Assembly: GCA_020226215.1 (NCBI GenBank)
Contig: CM035233.1
Coordinates: forward strand, 5,828,001 to 5,892,000
Source of the DNA: Sindora glabra
Taxonomy: Eukaryota > Streptophyta > Magnoliopsida > Fabales > Fabaceae
Direction of reading: 5' to 3'
DNA: 64,000 nt
Part shown: piece after piece, positions 24,749 to 37,270 of the stretch
How positions within the stretch are numbered: position 1 is the first letter of the stretch
How the letters are laid out: each line of letters opens with the position of its first letter
Made by a program: the position numbers and the translations under genes
Notes under the pieces: generated by a model
Seen by the model: the letters and a program-made list of their open reading frames with translations, nothing else
What the model was told of the DNA's origin: nothing
Databases searched by the model: none

Positions 24749-26117
24749 GAGAAAAAAATATTGACCTCCTCTATAGTTTATTGAAATTATATAAATATTC
24801 CATCTAATTTCAAAATTTATAAATACCTTCCTTAAACTTTGAAATTCACTATACTTAAACCCAATTTAACTATTTTCTATTAGTTTGGCATTGATCATTT
24901 TGTTGAAGGGTAAATTTGATCAAGAGAATACCAAGATTACCCTTAAATTGATTATACATTCATTGACTTGGTTATTTTAAATCATTTTCTTTCATTTTAA
25001 GAGAACTTTTTTCCCAAAGGCAAATTCCTTTCTTTTCCAATGAAGAAACATTTTGCATTGAAAAATCTCTATTTTTCATTTTTCTTTTGCAACCACTTTC
25101 TTTCTATTTTTCTTCCTTTATCAATTGCAATGAAAAAATCTCCTCATTTTTTTCCTTCATTTTTCTAGCCATTAAACCCATTTTTGTAGTGAAGAAATCT
25201 TTAACAAACAATACCAAATAGAGAAAGCTCATGTAATTCTAGCAATACTTGATTTCAATCTTGATACTTAAATTCATGTTTTAAGATCAAACATTATTTT
25301 ATGTTGACCTTGGCTTACTTATATAAAGGTAACCAGAGAATGTTCTTATGCACAGTGAAAATCTTTAAATAAAAAAAAAATCAGAAAGGTCAAGACATTG
25401 TGAAAAGTATGACATACTATAATATACTTAGATATATTATGTGTGTTGGCTAGTACATGAAACAATAACACGATTTCCTAAATCACTTGTTCCTTACTTG
25501 AATTACTTAAGGAGGTTTTTAGCTTATAGTTTTCAAAACAAAACAGAAAACTCTATTTTCTAATCCTAATGTGATTTTTAGTAATTTCAAATAGAAAATT
25601 TTTTTAAACTGTATTTGAAAACAAAATTTTGAAATCTTTGAAGAAAATAAATTTCCAACCCAACTTATGCCATAAAAATTTTTAAGAAACGGATCAAGAT
25701 AAGATAACTTGTTAATTGTTGAGATTCTACTGCCATTTTTTAGTGTTTGAAAGAAAGCCATTCAATTTCTAGTAAGCATAGGCTTTGACTTTTTTTAACT
25801 TCACTCAATTAGCTTCAATGTCTTCAATTATCTTCAAGGCAACATGAGATCATTTTCACTACAAAGAAGAAGAGAGCAGCGCATTTATGAGATAGGAAAA
25901 GTGATAAAAAAATTAATTTTTATTGTAAATTAAATTTAGGATATTTTAGTAATTAACATTTTAATTACATTTAAAGTTTATTTTTTTAAAATTTTAACAT
26001 TTTAAGGGAATATTCTAGTTAGAATTTTGTTAAATGAGATAATGTGTAAGTTTTGAAACTGAAGGAGAGATTTATGTAATTTTGATAAATCATAGGAGAG
26101 GTCAATGTATTTTTCTC
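24749..26117. mobile_element. Non-autonomous Mutator-like element, 1369 bp
   Basis: The left end GAGAAAAAAATATTGACCTC and the reverse complement of the right end, GAGAAAAATACATTGACCTC, begin inverted repeats that stay recognisable for about 70 bp. The flanks are AATTTTAAA (24740-24748) and AATTTTGAA (26118-26126), a 9-bp duplication with one mismatch, which is diagnostic for the Mutator superfamily. The interior has no transposase. I cannot tell whether it carries captured gene sequence. Confidence 0.75.
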
Positions 26118-26126
26118 AATTTTGAA

Positions 26127-26374
26127 TTAAGATATATACTAATCCAATTTTAATAAAGCAAGAACATAAATTATTCCCTCTGACTTCAAGGTGATTGCAT
26201 TTAACACTTATAACTTTCAATCAATAGTCAAAACTATTAATAAGTGATCAATTGTACCAAAATTAATTTTGTAGGTAATTTGAGGAAGAAAATATGCTCA
26301 CTTGACATAAAACTTTGTTAAAAAAATTAACCATATCATAGACGCCTCGTGATTCAAATTTTGAAGTAATTTAA

Positions 26375-26448
<74 letters not shown>

Positions 26449-26850
26449 TTTCAATATTCCCTAGTTTAGATTTTTTTTCATTTTTTACATTGTTTTCTTT
26501 TCCTATGCGAGTAATAAATAAAATATAGAAAGTTACTTCTTAGGAAGTATCAATTCCTTAATATTAATTAAATAATTTTGAAATTTTCTTAAGAAATTTA
26601 TATAGAAAATTACTTCCTGAAAAGTTTAACATTCAGTGGAGACTTACTTTTCAATCAATTGTCTCTTTAGTTAGTAGTTGATATATAATTTGTGTATCTA
26701 TTATCAATAAAAATTGAAATAAATACAAGATAGCTAAGATAAATACAAGAATTTTTTTAATAATTAATTTTTAATAATCCCTCTTTGGATATATCTTAAA
26801 TTTTATCAGTGGAGAGCATCAACTACTAACTAAGAAATTCTCGTATTTGA
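26127..26850. other. Non-coding stretch around a (TA)n tract
   Basis: Apart from the microsatellite, this is AT-rich sequence with no gene seen. Homology to the window start begins near 26810-26850. Confidence 0.45.
26367..26443. repeat. (TA)n microsatellite, about 38 units
   Basis: An uninterrupted alternating TA run. Replication slippage makes such a tract length-variable. Confidence 0.95.
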
Positions 26851-29800
26851 GGGAAAAATTTGGCAAGCAACACAAATTATGCACCATTATCACTAATGCT
26901 CTATTAATTTTGATGAGGAATTTTTTTATAAAATATAATTATAAAATACTAAAATAGAAAAAGTATTTTATTCATTTAATATTAAATATGAAAATTTTAG
27001 GAAAAGCAATTTCCTTCATTTCAAAAAGAAATTTGTTTTCCCCTACCATCATATTTTTACTAATTATTTGTTTAATTATTAATATAAGTGACATATCACT
27101 CATTTATTAATATGTATATATATATACATAAATAATATTTTTCTATAAAGATACTTTTTAACAAAATAAATGGAACCTAAAAATTAAAGTAAATGCAAGG
27201 AAATGTAGTTGGAAAATAAATTATTATAATTTTTTTTAACGATAATGAAGTGAAAAAAATTAAAATAGTACTAGACATACAATTTATATGTCCACCAGCC
27301 ACCGAAATTTTTTCTACTTAGAGGTAAAATTGACTTTTTCATAAACAAAACTAAGAAATATTATTATTACAAACTTATAACGATAACTATTTAATTGCCT
27401 ACTTATTTATAATTACTCAAAAATGCTTTTATGTAACGTTCATTTTTAACACTCATAAATCACATGATTCTCTTTATTATTCTTGCTAACCTGACCGTTG
27501 AAGTGTTCTTTATATTTAGTACAGAATTTTCTGTACTCTTACTATTCTTAAAAACGTGATTTCCAAGAATTTAACATTTCAGAATATAATATTACTATAT
27601 TTGGTTTGTTTAAAAATATTTCTAAAAATTTTATATTATATTTTAATTAACTGAAAAAATGACATTTATTTGTGATTTTGTCTTTTTTTACTTAATCCAC
27701 TTATAATTTTAAGTATTGCAATTCATTCATTTATACTTTTAATCATTAACCCTTTGTTCATCTAAATTATTTTTCATTCAAATTTTAACAAAAAACTCAC
27801 ATAAATCACATGTGACTTTTACTTTATCAAATTTTGACTTGATTTGACACTTACTCAAAATCAAATTATCTAAAAAGTATCCTAATTTTATCAAAGATTT
27901 GTCATCTACAATTTAGTTTATAGTTACTAAATAAAAGGCCTCAAATATGATTTTTTAGAATAAATTAATTTTGAGTGAGTATTAAATTAAGTTAAAATTC
28001 AAAAAAGTAAAAATTACATGCAATACACATGAGTTTGCCATTAAAATTTGACAGAAAATAATTTAGGTAGACAAAATATTAATAATTGAAATCATAAGTG
28101 AGTGAATTGCGACACTTAAAAATCACAAGTGGGTTCAATAAAAAAAAATCAAAACTATGAGTGAATAAAGTGCAATTTTTCTAATTAATTTGTATATTTA
28201 TAAATATATTATTAGTTTACCAAAGATATTATTATAAAAAATTAAGCAATCAATAATGGTAAGTAATGATGAAAGGTTATTAATGATGGTTATTAATGAT
28301 GAGTGATGATTAGTAAATATCATTGATAATGGGTAACAATGGCAATTACTTGTGATGAGTGACCAATGATAATCATTGTCTATAGGTGATTAGGTGATAG
28401 TCAATGTTGATGAATGGTGGTGATGATGATCACCCTTAGTAGGCAATAGTAGGCAATGTTTATCAGTGATAAATGATGATTGATGATTGTTACTAATAAT
28501 GAATGATGATAATGGTAGTTGCAATGGTGACGACTACAATCATCAGCTAGAGGGATAGAAGGTAGTGATCAATAAGGATAGGTGGTAGCCAATAATGATT
28601 AATTATAATAAGTGGTGTGAAATAATATGTTAATAGTGGTAAGTTTTTAATAGAAGAGTGAACAGAATAATCTATTTATATTACTAAAAAATTCTCATAT
28701 CATGAGAATACAAGATATCCACCTTTTTTTTATAAAAATATTTGAAAGAATATTATACTAAAAATATTTTTAAAAATATAAACATTAATTCTACATTCCC
28801 TTTAAATATTTTTGAATATGAAAAAAATTTCGCAAATTAAATGTTTTCGCAGGTTCAACTTTGTTGACGCTCTCCTTATTTTGTACATATCAAAGAACAA
28901 AAAATTTTCACTGCTATAGAAATTAGGTGAAAAATAAAATAGAATTAACTTATTTTTTATTTAAAAGGCAAAAGAGCCTCAAATCATGAAGAGAATTTAA
29001 TATGTTACGTATGTAAATAAAGATTTTTATAGCATTAAGAGAGATAAAAGGGCTCCATTTTTTGGGAATTAAAATATATCTGCTCTTTTAAATTTTGTAA
29101 TCATCTCTCGTAGTAAAGCAAGACTCCCCATTTACTTAAAGAGAATATTAATTTTTTAAAATTATAATGGTAATTAAAAAAAAAGTTCGCAATGTCGAGG
29201 TGTAAATAAATTTGCTTATCTGAATGAATGATGAAATATCCTAAGTTATCTAGCTGTTTGGACGGGGATTCATTGTATATTTACCCGAGATATATTTGTA
29301 AACCTCATTTAAAATTTTTTTACTTAAATTAATTGTTATTTTTTTTAATTAATTGCATGTGTCTGAAAATTGCATTTTACAAAAGGCAGTTTTGCAAAAG
29401 ATTTAAATTTGAATTATTATCAGTGAAAATCAATTTTGCATTTCACTTATTAATGTGTTGTTATATAATTAAGAAATTGTTAAAGCTTTTTCATTGCCAG
29501 TAAAATTTTTTAATTAATATTAATTTTTAATAGTATGTCATCTTTTTATGAAATTTAATATTTTAAAAAAATTAACTTTTTAATATATTTGGGTGTCATG
29601 AGACAAACAATAGTAAAATTGACAATACTGGTTTAGAGGGAAATAAATATATTATTATTGAATCATTTTAAAACGTTTCCCCAAAAGAATAGCAATATTT
29701 TTCGCCTATTAGGTTTCTCTCAATACCTAGGTTTTTCTGAACATTTCCTTTGAAACACAAATGAACGATAGGGTTTGCGCATAGAGAACATCGTCTTTGA

Positions 29801-30975
29801 CGAGGTCTTGACTCTTGAGACAGCTATAGCAGGACTGGGATTTGACCTTTTAAACGCATGTCCTGAATTTTTGATATTATTATTCAGATATTTTCGGGCA
29901 TTTTAAAAAAATATCTAAATTTCTTTTTTTAAGAAACAAATTCTCAATTTGTTTATTAAAAAAACACTGGTAAATTGGTATAATATTTTCCATCAATGGC
30001 CATTTTCGATTACAAATTGTTCCAATTTTAATTTCACTTATGTCCCAAGATATTTGATTCATGAAAATTTTCTCATATTATTGAAAACGTTTTAAGAAAA
30101 AAAAAATCAAATTCTTATATTTTTTTAAAATTTTAATTAGAAAAATATTTTTTGTAAATATTAATATTTTGAAAATATTTTTAACTCAATATTTTTTAAA
30201 AATATTTTTATGGGTTGAGTATTTTACATGCACATGACATAGGAATGTCTTGTAATAATACAAATAAAATATTTTATCTACCTACATATTAAAAGGCCTT
30301 AATAACATTAGCATGTTATTTCATTATCATTAACCGCCACGTACCTATCACATTTATTGCTTATGACCATCACATATCATTATTCATCATTAACCATAAT
30401 TTATTATATCATCCCCTACTACCACTCATTATTAATAATAATCGTTAGCTATCACTTATATATTAGTTATCGCCGTTCATCACCTACCACCGTTCAATGC
30501 CATTACTTATCATTGGCTAACATTCACACTTGTTAATTGCCCCACGGTTGTCGACCATTTCTTATTATTAATTATTTAATTTTTAATAAATATATTTTTT
30601 ATAATCTAATAATATTTTAAAAAATATATAAAATAATTAAAATATAATATTATAATAATTTTATAAATATTTTAAATTGAATTAAACATTGCAATATCAC
30701 ATTCTCAATAATAAAATTTTTTAAAATCACATTTTCAAAAAAATTAAAATTCCTAAGAATGTATGAACTGTGAACTAAATGCCTCTTTAATGCGTTATTG
30801 TAACGAAAGAGCATGAGACTTTTAAAATGAATGATGTAACATGAATCACCACACGTGTCGGAGAAAAAAATCAAGAAAATATATAATTACAAGTTTTAAA
30901 ATTACTTTTGTTATAATAATTATGATGATCAACTTTATCCTCTATAATACAACTTATTATTCAATGAAGCTGAAC
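26850..30975 (+). mobile_element. Long-inverted-repeat non-coding element, copy 2
   Basis: This is the second copy of the block at 85-4850 and keeps the right arm that copy 1 lost. The left arm (about 27290-28860) pairs with the right arm (about 30060-30975). For example GAATATAATATTACTATATT (27582) pairs with the complement near 30710. On both sides GGT/GAT-rich or complementary ACC/ATC-rich repeats fill the arms (28250-28660 and 30330-30560). The centre (28970-29860) is non-repetitive. No transposase is seen. Class inferred. Confidence 0.6.
26897..27177. mobile_element. Tourist-like MITE, 281 bp, copy B
   Basis: Counterpart of the element at 139-412. The ends are TGCTCTATTAATTTT and, reverse-complemented, GGTTCCATTTATTTT. 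TAA flanks both ends (26894-26896 and 27178-27180). Because flanks and position match copy A, this is one insertion that was later duplicated. Confidence 0.65.
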
Positions 30976-31300
30976 ATCCCAAGGGGTATTTATAGTTGTA
31001 GCAATAATCTAAAATTATGATTGTAATTAAAATGAAAATAAAAATGTAAATTAAAAAAATTATGACTATTATTTGGAGAGTGAAATAACAATAAATTTGC
31101 CAATAACGAGTAGAACAACTGCCACAAAATTGCATTGAAATTATAATTTTTTGTTGCGATTAAAAAGAAAGAAGGAAAAAAAAATTAAAAAGCAACTAAA
31201 TAGATTGTTCTTTGATCCTAAATTTCCAGCAAATAGAACTAGGTTGCTCTATCACAAACTATTTTTGCTCTTTGCAAGATATGTGCGATATGGGCCATAG
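30976..31300. other. Downstream region of the host gene
   Basis: The sequence between the repeat and the gene stop codon at 31301 probably holds the 3' untranslated region and poly(A) site (minus strand). A-rich AAAAAAGAAAG-type runs on the plus strand make a precise signal uncertain. Confidence 0.4.
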
Positions 31301-32824
31301 TTACTGAAAATGAGCAACCATAGAAACCAAGCAAATAAAGAGTGTCCCACCAAAGCAGGTAAGAACAAGAGAGCCACAAACTAAACCAGTAAACTCAACT
31401 AAGCTAGATAATTGTTTTCTCCTTTTGAGGTTGGGATTGTAAATTGAAGCATAATTCCATCCATACTGACATCTGCAACATCTCTCTAATCTCTGCTTAA
31501 CCTTCACCATCTCTATTCTTTCCTTTAGAACATGCAAATTTGAGTCTACGATGTTGGCTGATCTTCCTGTCCAAAAGACAATTCAAGTCAATCAAAGGAA
31601 GGCAGAATATTCAAAACAAAACTAAAGAAACATTCTTTATATGGCTAAAATTTTATAAAAAATAGATTGATACATCTTTTATAGCAATGCAAATTAAGTA
31701 CAATTATACAAGTTCAACGTTCTAAAGTGCAATTCATAACTGTAATTTTATACTGTAATAATTATTTTTCTTTTGGTATTTATTCATAATTTTACTAATC
31801 ATGGAAAAAAAATTGCAGTCTCAATTTAGAATCATGGGTGTGTTTATTTTCACTTATCCATTCATTCTCCAATAATCCATAATTAGTTATTAGGGATACT
31901 ATCTAAGGTGAGTAGACATAATTAGACTAGAACATTGAAACGTATAATCAGCATCACTTTCTTTTAGTAATCTTGTAAGAATCTTGGGCTGAGAACCTAT
32001 GTATGGACAGATTAAACCCGTTAAACTAAATTGTCATTTGACGGATTGGAATACTCGGCATGACAGGAAAGTAATAGATCAAGCAGAGGCATGTGCAGTT
32101 ATGCCTCCAAATTTTATGAAATGAAAATGAAAAATCTACAATAGTTAGAAATTCAAAATTAATTACATCGAAGTGTAACAATTTATACTTTAATTTCTCA
32201 GAAATTCTTATCTTTAACTCCAACTAATCATCAGAGTGCATGCTTGCGGGTTCCACTAAGAAAAGTTGAACCCACTGCTCTTCGACATAAAACTTATGGT
32301 TCTTTTGGGTGCGGAAGAATGGAGGGAATGAGAGGGAGGAGAATATTATATGATAAATTTTCATTTTATTTAGAAGTTTTCTTTAAAGAAGAGAAGAAAT
32401 TGAAAGGTTATGACAAATCTTCCAAAATCCTTTATTTCTAATTATTTGTGTTCTTTTAATTGGAAGATTTTTTATGGTTATCCTAAACATTCAAACTAAA
32501 AGGAAAGTTTACTTAACCATCCATTCTTTTTCCTTCCCTTTCCATTTATTCTTTTTCATTAACCGTTCTTTTCTATTATTTTCCTTTCTTTTTGTCTGTT
32601 AACTCCAATATATCATTAAAGTGTTACGATTTGAATTATATCAATTTTTGTGTTGTAAGTTTGTAACCCATTTAACAAAGATAGAGAAATGTATCGAATA
32701 GATAATTACCTTCCTCTTGGAGGCTCTGAACTTTAATCACTGGCAGCCTTTGATGAATATTACGCCCCTTGAGATATAATCCTCTAGGATATGCATACCA
32801 GATAGAAGACACAGAAGCAGCCAT
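31301..32824 (-). CDS. Small plant-type membrane protein, 126 aa, two exons
   Basis: Exon 1 is 32710-32824 (115 nt) and exon 2 is 31301-31566 (266 nt). The intron has GT (GGTAATTATC) and AG (TTTTGGACAG) borders. The joined frame is 381 nt with no internal stop. The protein starts MAASVSSIWYAYPRG, rich in Ser, Arg and Tyr and short of acidic residues, as in organelle transit peptides. A charged, helix-prone part follows (residues 45-70, VLKERIEMVKVKQRLERCCR), then YGWNYASIYN and a hydrophobic C terminus (about 95-123) that suggests one or two membrane segments. It resembles conserved uncharacterised plant proteins of similar size. I cannot name the function. An in-frame ATG 30 bases upstream is possible, but the MAAS start looks more typical. 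It appears intact and is the only convincing host gene. Confidence 0.75.
31567..32709 (-). other. Intron 1 of the 126-aa protein gene
   Basis: A 1143-bp AT-rich intron in phase 1. It contains the purine-arm MITE at 32290-32570. Splicing joins codon GAA, a split GGA glycine codon and AGA. The short open frames inside are chance. Confidence 0.65.
32290..32570. mobile_element. Purine-arm MITE, copy 2, in the intron
   Basis: The left arm GGAAGAATGGAGGGAATGAG is inverted on the right (CATTCTTTTTCCTTCCCTTT on the plus strand). The internal sequence and right end match the element at 22790-23025. It has inserted in the intron without touching either splice site. Confidence 0.45.
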
Positions 32825-33840
32825 ATATCTAACTGTGTTTCTGAAAAATATCACAACGTTGAAGAAGAATGGTTCCTCTTTGGAGCTGTAAATTTTGAAT
32901 CTATGTTATAATTATACGACTATGTTGTTCAATGTATCTAGTGGCTTGTTTTCCTTCCCTTATAAGGATGTTAGCCAAAGGAAGGGGCTGAGTGTTTTTT
33001 CAAAAAGAGGAAGGAAAAACGACTAGCACCAACTATTTTGTCTACGCACTATTATGAAAATATTTCGTCGCTGTAAAATATTTGGTTTAATTAAATTGCC
33101 GTTCAAATGTTGAATTCGTCATAATAAATTTATTAAAATATTAACAATTTTAAAGATTTACTATTTTATATTAAAAATTGACATTCTTTTCTATTATATA
33201 TTTTAAAATAAAATAATGATATGATAGTATTAAACCAACCTTCGATGGATGAAGAAGAAAGAAATTAGTTTAGTGGTCAATATCTGCCCCGAATGGTTTA
33301 AGAAGAAAGAATTAGATTTTGAATCAAATAATTAATTGTTTATCCAAAGGTGGCTATATATATATATTCAAGTTGAAAGGGGAATCCAGTAAGAAAAGTT
33401 TCCTTTAAATTTAAGAAATAATTAATCTTGCTTTGGAGTTATCTATATCCATGGATTAGTTGAAATAACCGGCTGCTTATTTTATCAATTGGTTTTTTGA
33501 CAGTTTGTGCTAATAAAGAATTATTTCAATGGGCGTAAATTAATTATAATGGCTGCCATTAGGGTCCTCTCCTTGGAAAGGTAAAATTGAAGATGCTGCG
33601 TCAGCTATCATAAAATAATGATCCATTATAGAATTAAGAATTCTAAATATCCAACAAAAGGTCAAAAAAGGAAAAGTAAAAAAAAAAAAGATTGAGGAAT
33701 TTGCCGGTCTAAAGTGCAATTAACAGCTAGCTAACACGAGTTTGATTTAATTTACCAAAAGAAAAAAGCACGAGTTTGATTTAGTCAAAATCATTAACTA
33801 TACAGCTGGAGTTGTGCATATTCTTGATGCAATTGAGCAT
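32825..33840 (-). promoter_or_regulatory. Upstream region of the host gene
   Basis: No other gene is visible here. Read on the minus strand, a TATAAGG-like sequence (complement of 32960-32967) lies about 135 bp upstream of the ATG and could be a TATA box. The rest is AT-rich, with (TA)n at 33355. Promoter assignment is by position only. Confidence 0.35.
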
Positions 33841-33857
33841 TAAAATATTTGTATTTT
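33841..33857. repeat. 17-bp LINE target-site duplication, left copy
   Basis: TAAAATATTTGTATTTT is identical to 48432-48448. It lies at the 3' (tail) end of the minus-strand LINE. Such variable-length duplications follow target-primed reverse transcription. Confidence 0.75.
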
Positions 33858-33864
33858 GTTTATT

Positions 33865-34761
33865 TTAATACGAGGCATCAGCCCAAAAGAAAAGAAAAGC
33901 AAACTAAATCATTGCAATACTGGGTACAGTTGATCCAATAATATTAACAAGAATAAGCACATAGAAATAGAAATTTGTAGCAATAGAAGCAATCTCATTA
34001 AAATCTAGATTGGATTTAAAACTATACTTCCTTCTCTAAATTGATGAATAAAGCTAATTTCCTAATCTTATGAATGCCACTATAGGATCTTCTTGATCAA
34101 ATGAAATTGATGTTTATGGTGATATTCTTTAGAGTTAAGAATATTTATAATAATAAGAGAATCTAATTCAATAAGGACCTTTTTATATCCTTTACTCCAA
34201 GCAGACTCTGGTATTGTAAGGATGCCCTATAATTCAATAATGAGGGAGTGATAATTCCTAATATTGAAGACAAATCCCCCTAGCTAATGACCAACTGAAT
34301 CCGATAGGAGGTCCCCATAGCTAGGTCTTCCAACTTTTGTCTATGTTTAATTTGATCTAGTTCTCAAGCGACAGTATCCACCTAATATTAGTAGTTTGAT
34401 ATTGTAAGTCAAGGAGGGCTACATAGTGAGTAGTCAAAGCAAAGGCTATATTTTGTATCCAATGGAAGACTACATTGGAAGGAAGATTTAGGATTTGGAA
34501 GCTATTTTCAAATAAGCTTTTGTTTCTCCATAACTAGATAAGCTAGCAAGAGACTCCAAACATAATGTTCTAGTTGGTTTCGAATTCAATTTCAATATCT
34601 GGTTTTAGGTTCCTATGCAACCAATTGGTTAACTCACTAGAGTAAAAATTATTATGAAGTCTAGGGATGATAATATTTTTCCATAACATACTAGATGAGG
34701 GACAGTCATGTAAGATTGTTTCCTTTTGTAATCTACACCGAGGACATAGTCGGTTATCGCT
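33865..34761 (-). pseudogene. LINE ORF2 C terminus: zf-RVT and RNase H
   Basis: Minus-strand translation from 34761 starts DNRLCPRC, then QKETILHDCPSSSMLW, the zf-RVT zinc-binding pattern (C-x2-C ... H-x-C). After a linker, GPPIGFSW-like and NIDKSW-like islands (about 34310-34350) mark the RNase H start. The frame closes ADASY-stop at 33865. The RNase H domain puts this in a plant L1 lineage that acquired it. Multiple stops. Confidence 0.75.
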
Positions 34762-35340
34762 AAAAGAATCATTGACGACATAGTCGTAGTGATGTTTAAA
34801 ATGACATTTGGAGGGATTCTAAAAAGAATGGTGGGAAAATAAAATTTTTAGCGACAACATTTGTCATCGTTAAAGAACTTAAAAAAATTAAGCGAGAAGA
34901 TTAACTCTTTAGTGACAACACTTGTCATCGCTAAAAGGCCCGACTTTTATTGATAATAGGTGTCGTCGCTGAAAGTCTATCTGGGAAATTGAACCAGGCC
35001 TTCAGCATCAACCTTGTTGTCAGTAAAAGTTTGACCTTTTAGTGATGACTTTAGTCATTGTTAAAGGTCTAATTTTATTTTCGAGATTTTCGAGATAGAC
35101 CTTCAGCGATGACCCTATCATTAGTAAAAGTTTGGGCCTTTTAGCAACAATACATGTTATCATTGAAGGTTTGGTCCAATTTCCTGTACAGACTTTCAAT
35201 GATAACACATGTCGTCGTTGAGTCGTCAGTAAAAGGTTAGGCCTTTCAGCGATGACATATGTTGTCGCTAAAGGTCTGTCTCAAAAATAGAACCAAACCT
35301 TCAGCGATGATCGAGATTTTTTGTCGTTGCTAAGAGTCTG
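34762..35340 (+). repeat. CACTA 1 left subterminal repeats
   Basis: Repeated motif variants such as TTGTCATCGCTAAAAG, TTTAGTGACAACACTTGTC, GTCGTCGCTGAAAGTC and TCAGCGATGA are in both orientations, separated by 20-60 bp. Such arrays bind the TnpA-type protein in CACTA elements. Confidence 0.8.
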
Positions 35341-35342
35341 TC

Positions 35343-35350
35343 TATATATA
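35343..35350 (+). promoter_or_regulatory. TATA box of CACTA 1
   Basis: TATATATA follows the last subterminal repeat directly, like TATAAAT at 55902 and 56082 in CACTA 2. The promoter role is inferred from the shared position. Confidence 0.55.
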
Positions 35351-37270
35351 CCACATTAGCACCTTTGAACTCTCATTTCACACAATTATAAAGAAAAAGC
35401 AGTGGACTTGAGATAAGTTTTTCTTATAAATTTTTTATAATTTAGTATATTTATTTTATATATATATTTTTATGTGTATTAATTTTTTATATTTATAATT
35501 TTAATTTATTAGTTATTATTGTTATTCATCATTGTTCATAGGGAGTATTCAAAATATATTTGATTAGTAGATTTTTATCATTGAGATATGTGAATTAAAT
35601 TTTATAATATTTTTATTGTAAAATGTAATCTGTGGGATTAATAATTTACAATGAATTAATAAAATTGATAGTATATTTAATTTGATGTGAAACTCTATGT
35701 TGTTTAGTTTTGCATGTTGTAAATATTAAATTTGTTTACGTAAATTTGTCTTAGCATAAAATTTGTAAATATAAGTTTTTTTGTTATTATGTATCTCTTA
35801 AATTATAACTTTATATTATATGATATATGTGTGGATTATTTAGTTAAATTAATGTAAGATAGAATTGTTATGATATTTCATCCACAAAATCTAAAATTTA
35901 TGATGTAATTTAAGAGATTTCAAAATTATTAATTTTGTTGAAATAATGTAACATAGGAAATTAGAATAAGTATGTAAACATAGTTTAGAAAATAAGATAT
36001 TATAAAAATATAATCTCTTTCTTAATTAAAATTGAAATCAAGACCTAATAATCCAAATTATACTATTTACATCACATAATAAGAAAAAAGTCAATTAAAC
36101 TTGAAGCCATATGAAAATCATCCCTTTATGGATAAATTAAATTTAATTTTTATTCTTAAAAATAATAAAATTTATAATTGACCAATTTTCAAAATCTATT
36201 TGTCAAAATTATTTTTTAAAGCCAGACCCTAAACACAATCAAAATAAATAATATTTATATATTTTTTAATTATATTTTGTTATTTTCAATGTCAATTTTG
36301 TAATTAAGTGAATTATTTTTTATTTACAATTTCAACCTCCATTTAATCTGATTTTTTTCTTGGATTAAAAATTAATTTTCAAAATAAGGAATATAATTTC
36401 TGAAGATTACGAAACAATTTTTAATTATTTTAGAATATATATGTTATGTACATAATTATAATAGCTAAAATTATAATAATATTACATTAATGAATAACTT
36501 ATGAAATTAACATAGGTGACATATTTTTTAAGCTCAATCTACTAATGATATAATCTTTTGGATATTAATTTAGTATTATTTACTCTAAAGCTTCTTAAAA
36601 TTTACTGAAATTTTAATGAAAAAAATAAAATTATAAAATATTGAAATGATGAAAAATTATTTTAGTTGTTTAGTGTTAAATTAAAAAATATTTACAAATA
36701 ATAGTTACTTATTTTGTGAGTAGAAACTTACTTTCTTTCATTATTATAATGATAAATTTATTATTTAATTATAATAACCTGTGACATATTATACTTGCAT
36801 AAAAATATATATAATATTTCTTATAAAATGACTTTTTGACAAAATAATCAAAACGACCATACAATAATAGAAATTTAAAAATTTTGAATATTTGATAATT
36901 TATAAATACTCATAAAATACACGTCTCTCTAAAAGAGTTGAATTGTGCATCTTATGAATATAATAGAGTAGGTTACATATTTGAATTCCCAAATACAAAT
37001 TATGAAACATAACAATTGTTGTGGATATTTAAAAAAATTAACCATCCAAGTAATAAGATACTTAAATAATAATACTCATAAAATGTCGTATCTTTATTTT
37101 TAATTATTATAAACATATTTTTATAATAATTTTAAATAGAATTGTATTTGCATTTGTATTATAAGCTTAGACCTGTTTAAGGGTTGGTTGATTTCTATAC
37201 ATTAATCAACCCTTGAATTGTCCTGAAAAGTTAGATAGTTTAAGATATGTCTTGTAGTTATTATTAAAAA
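35351..37270 (+). other. CACTA 1 leader and probable intron
   Basis: No gene is seen in this AT-rich stretch. It aligns in parts with 56240-59990 of CACTA 2, for example GATTAGTAGATTTTTATC at 35563 with GATCAGTAGATTTATTC at 56303. A degenerate tail of the Tourist-like MITE family is possible near 36780-36865. CACTA 1 lacks about 385 bp found at 59610-59995 of copy 2. Confidence 0.5.

Noticed and set aside
32244..32441. A 65-codon plus-strand frame
   Set aside because: It lies inside the intron and MITE of the minus-strand host gene. No supporting features.
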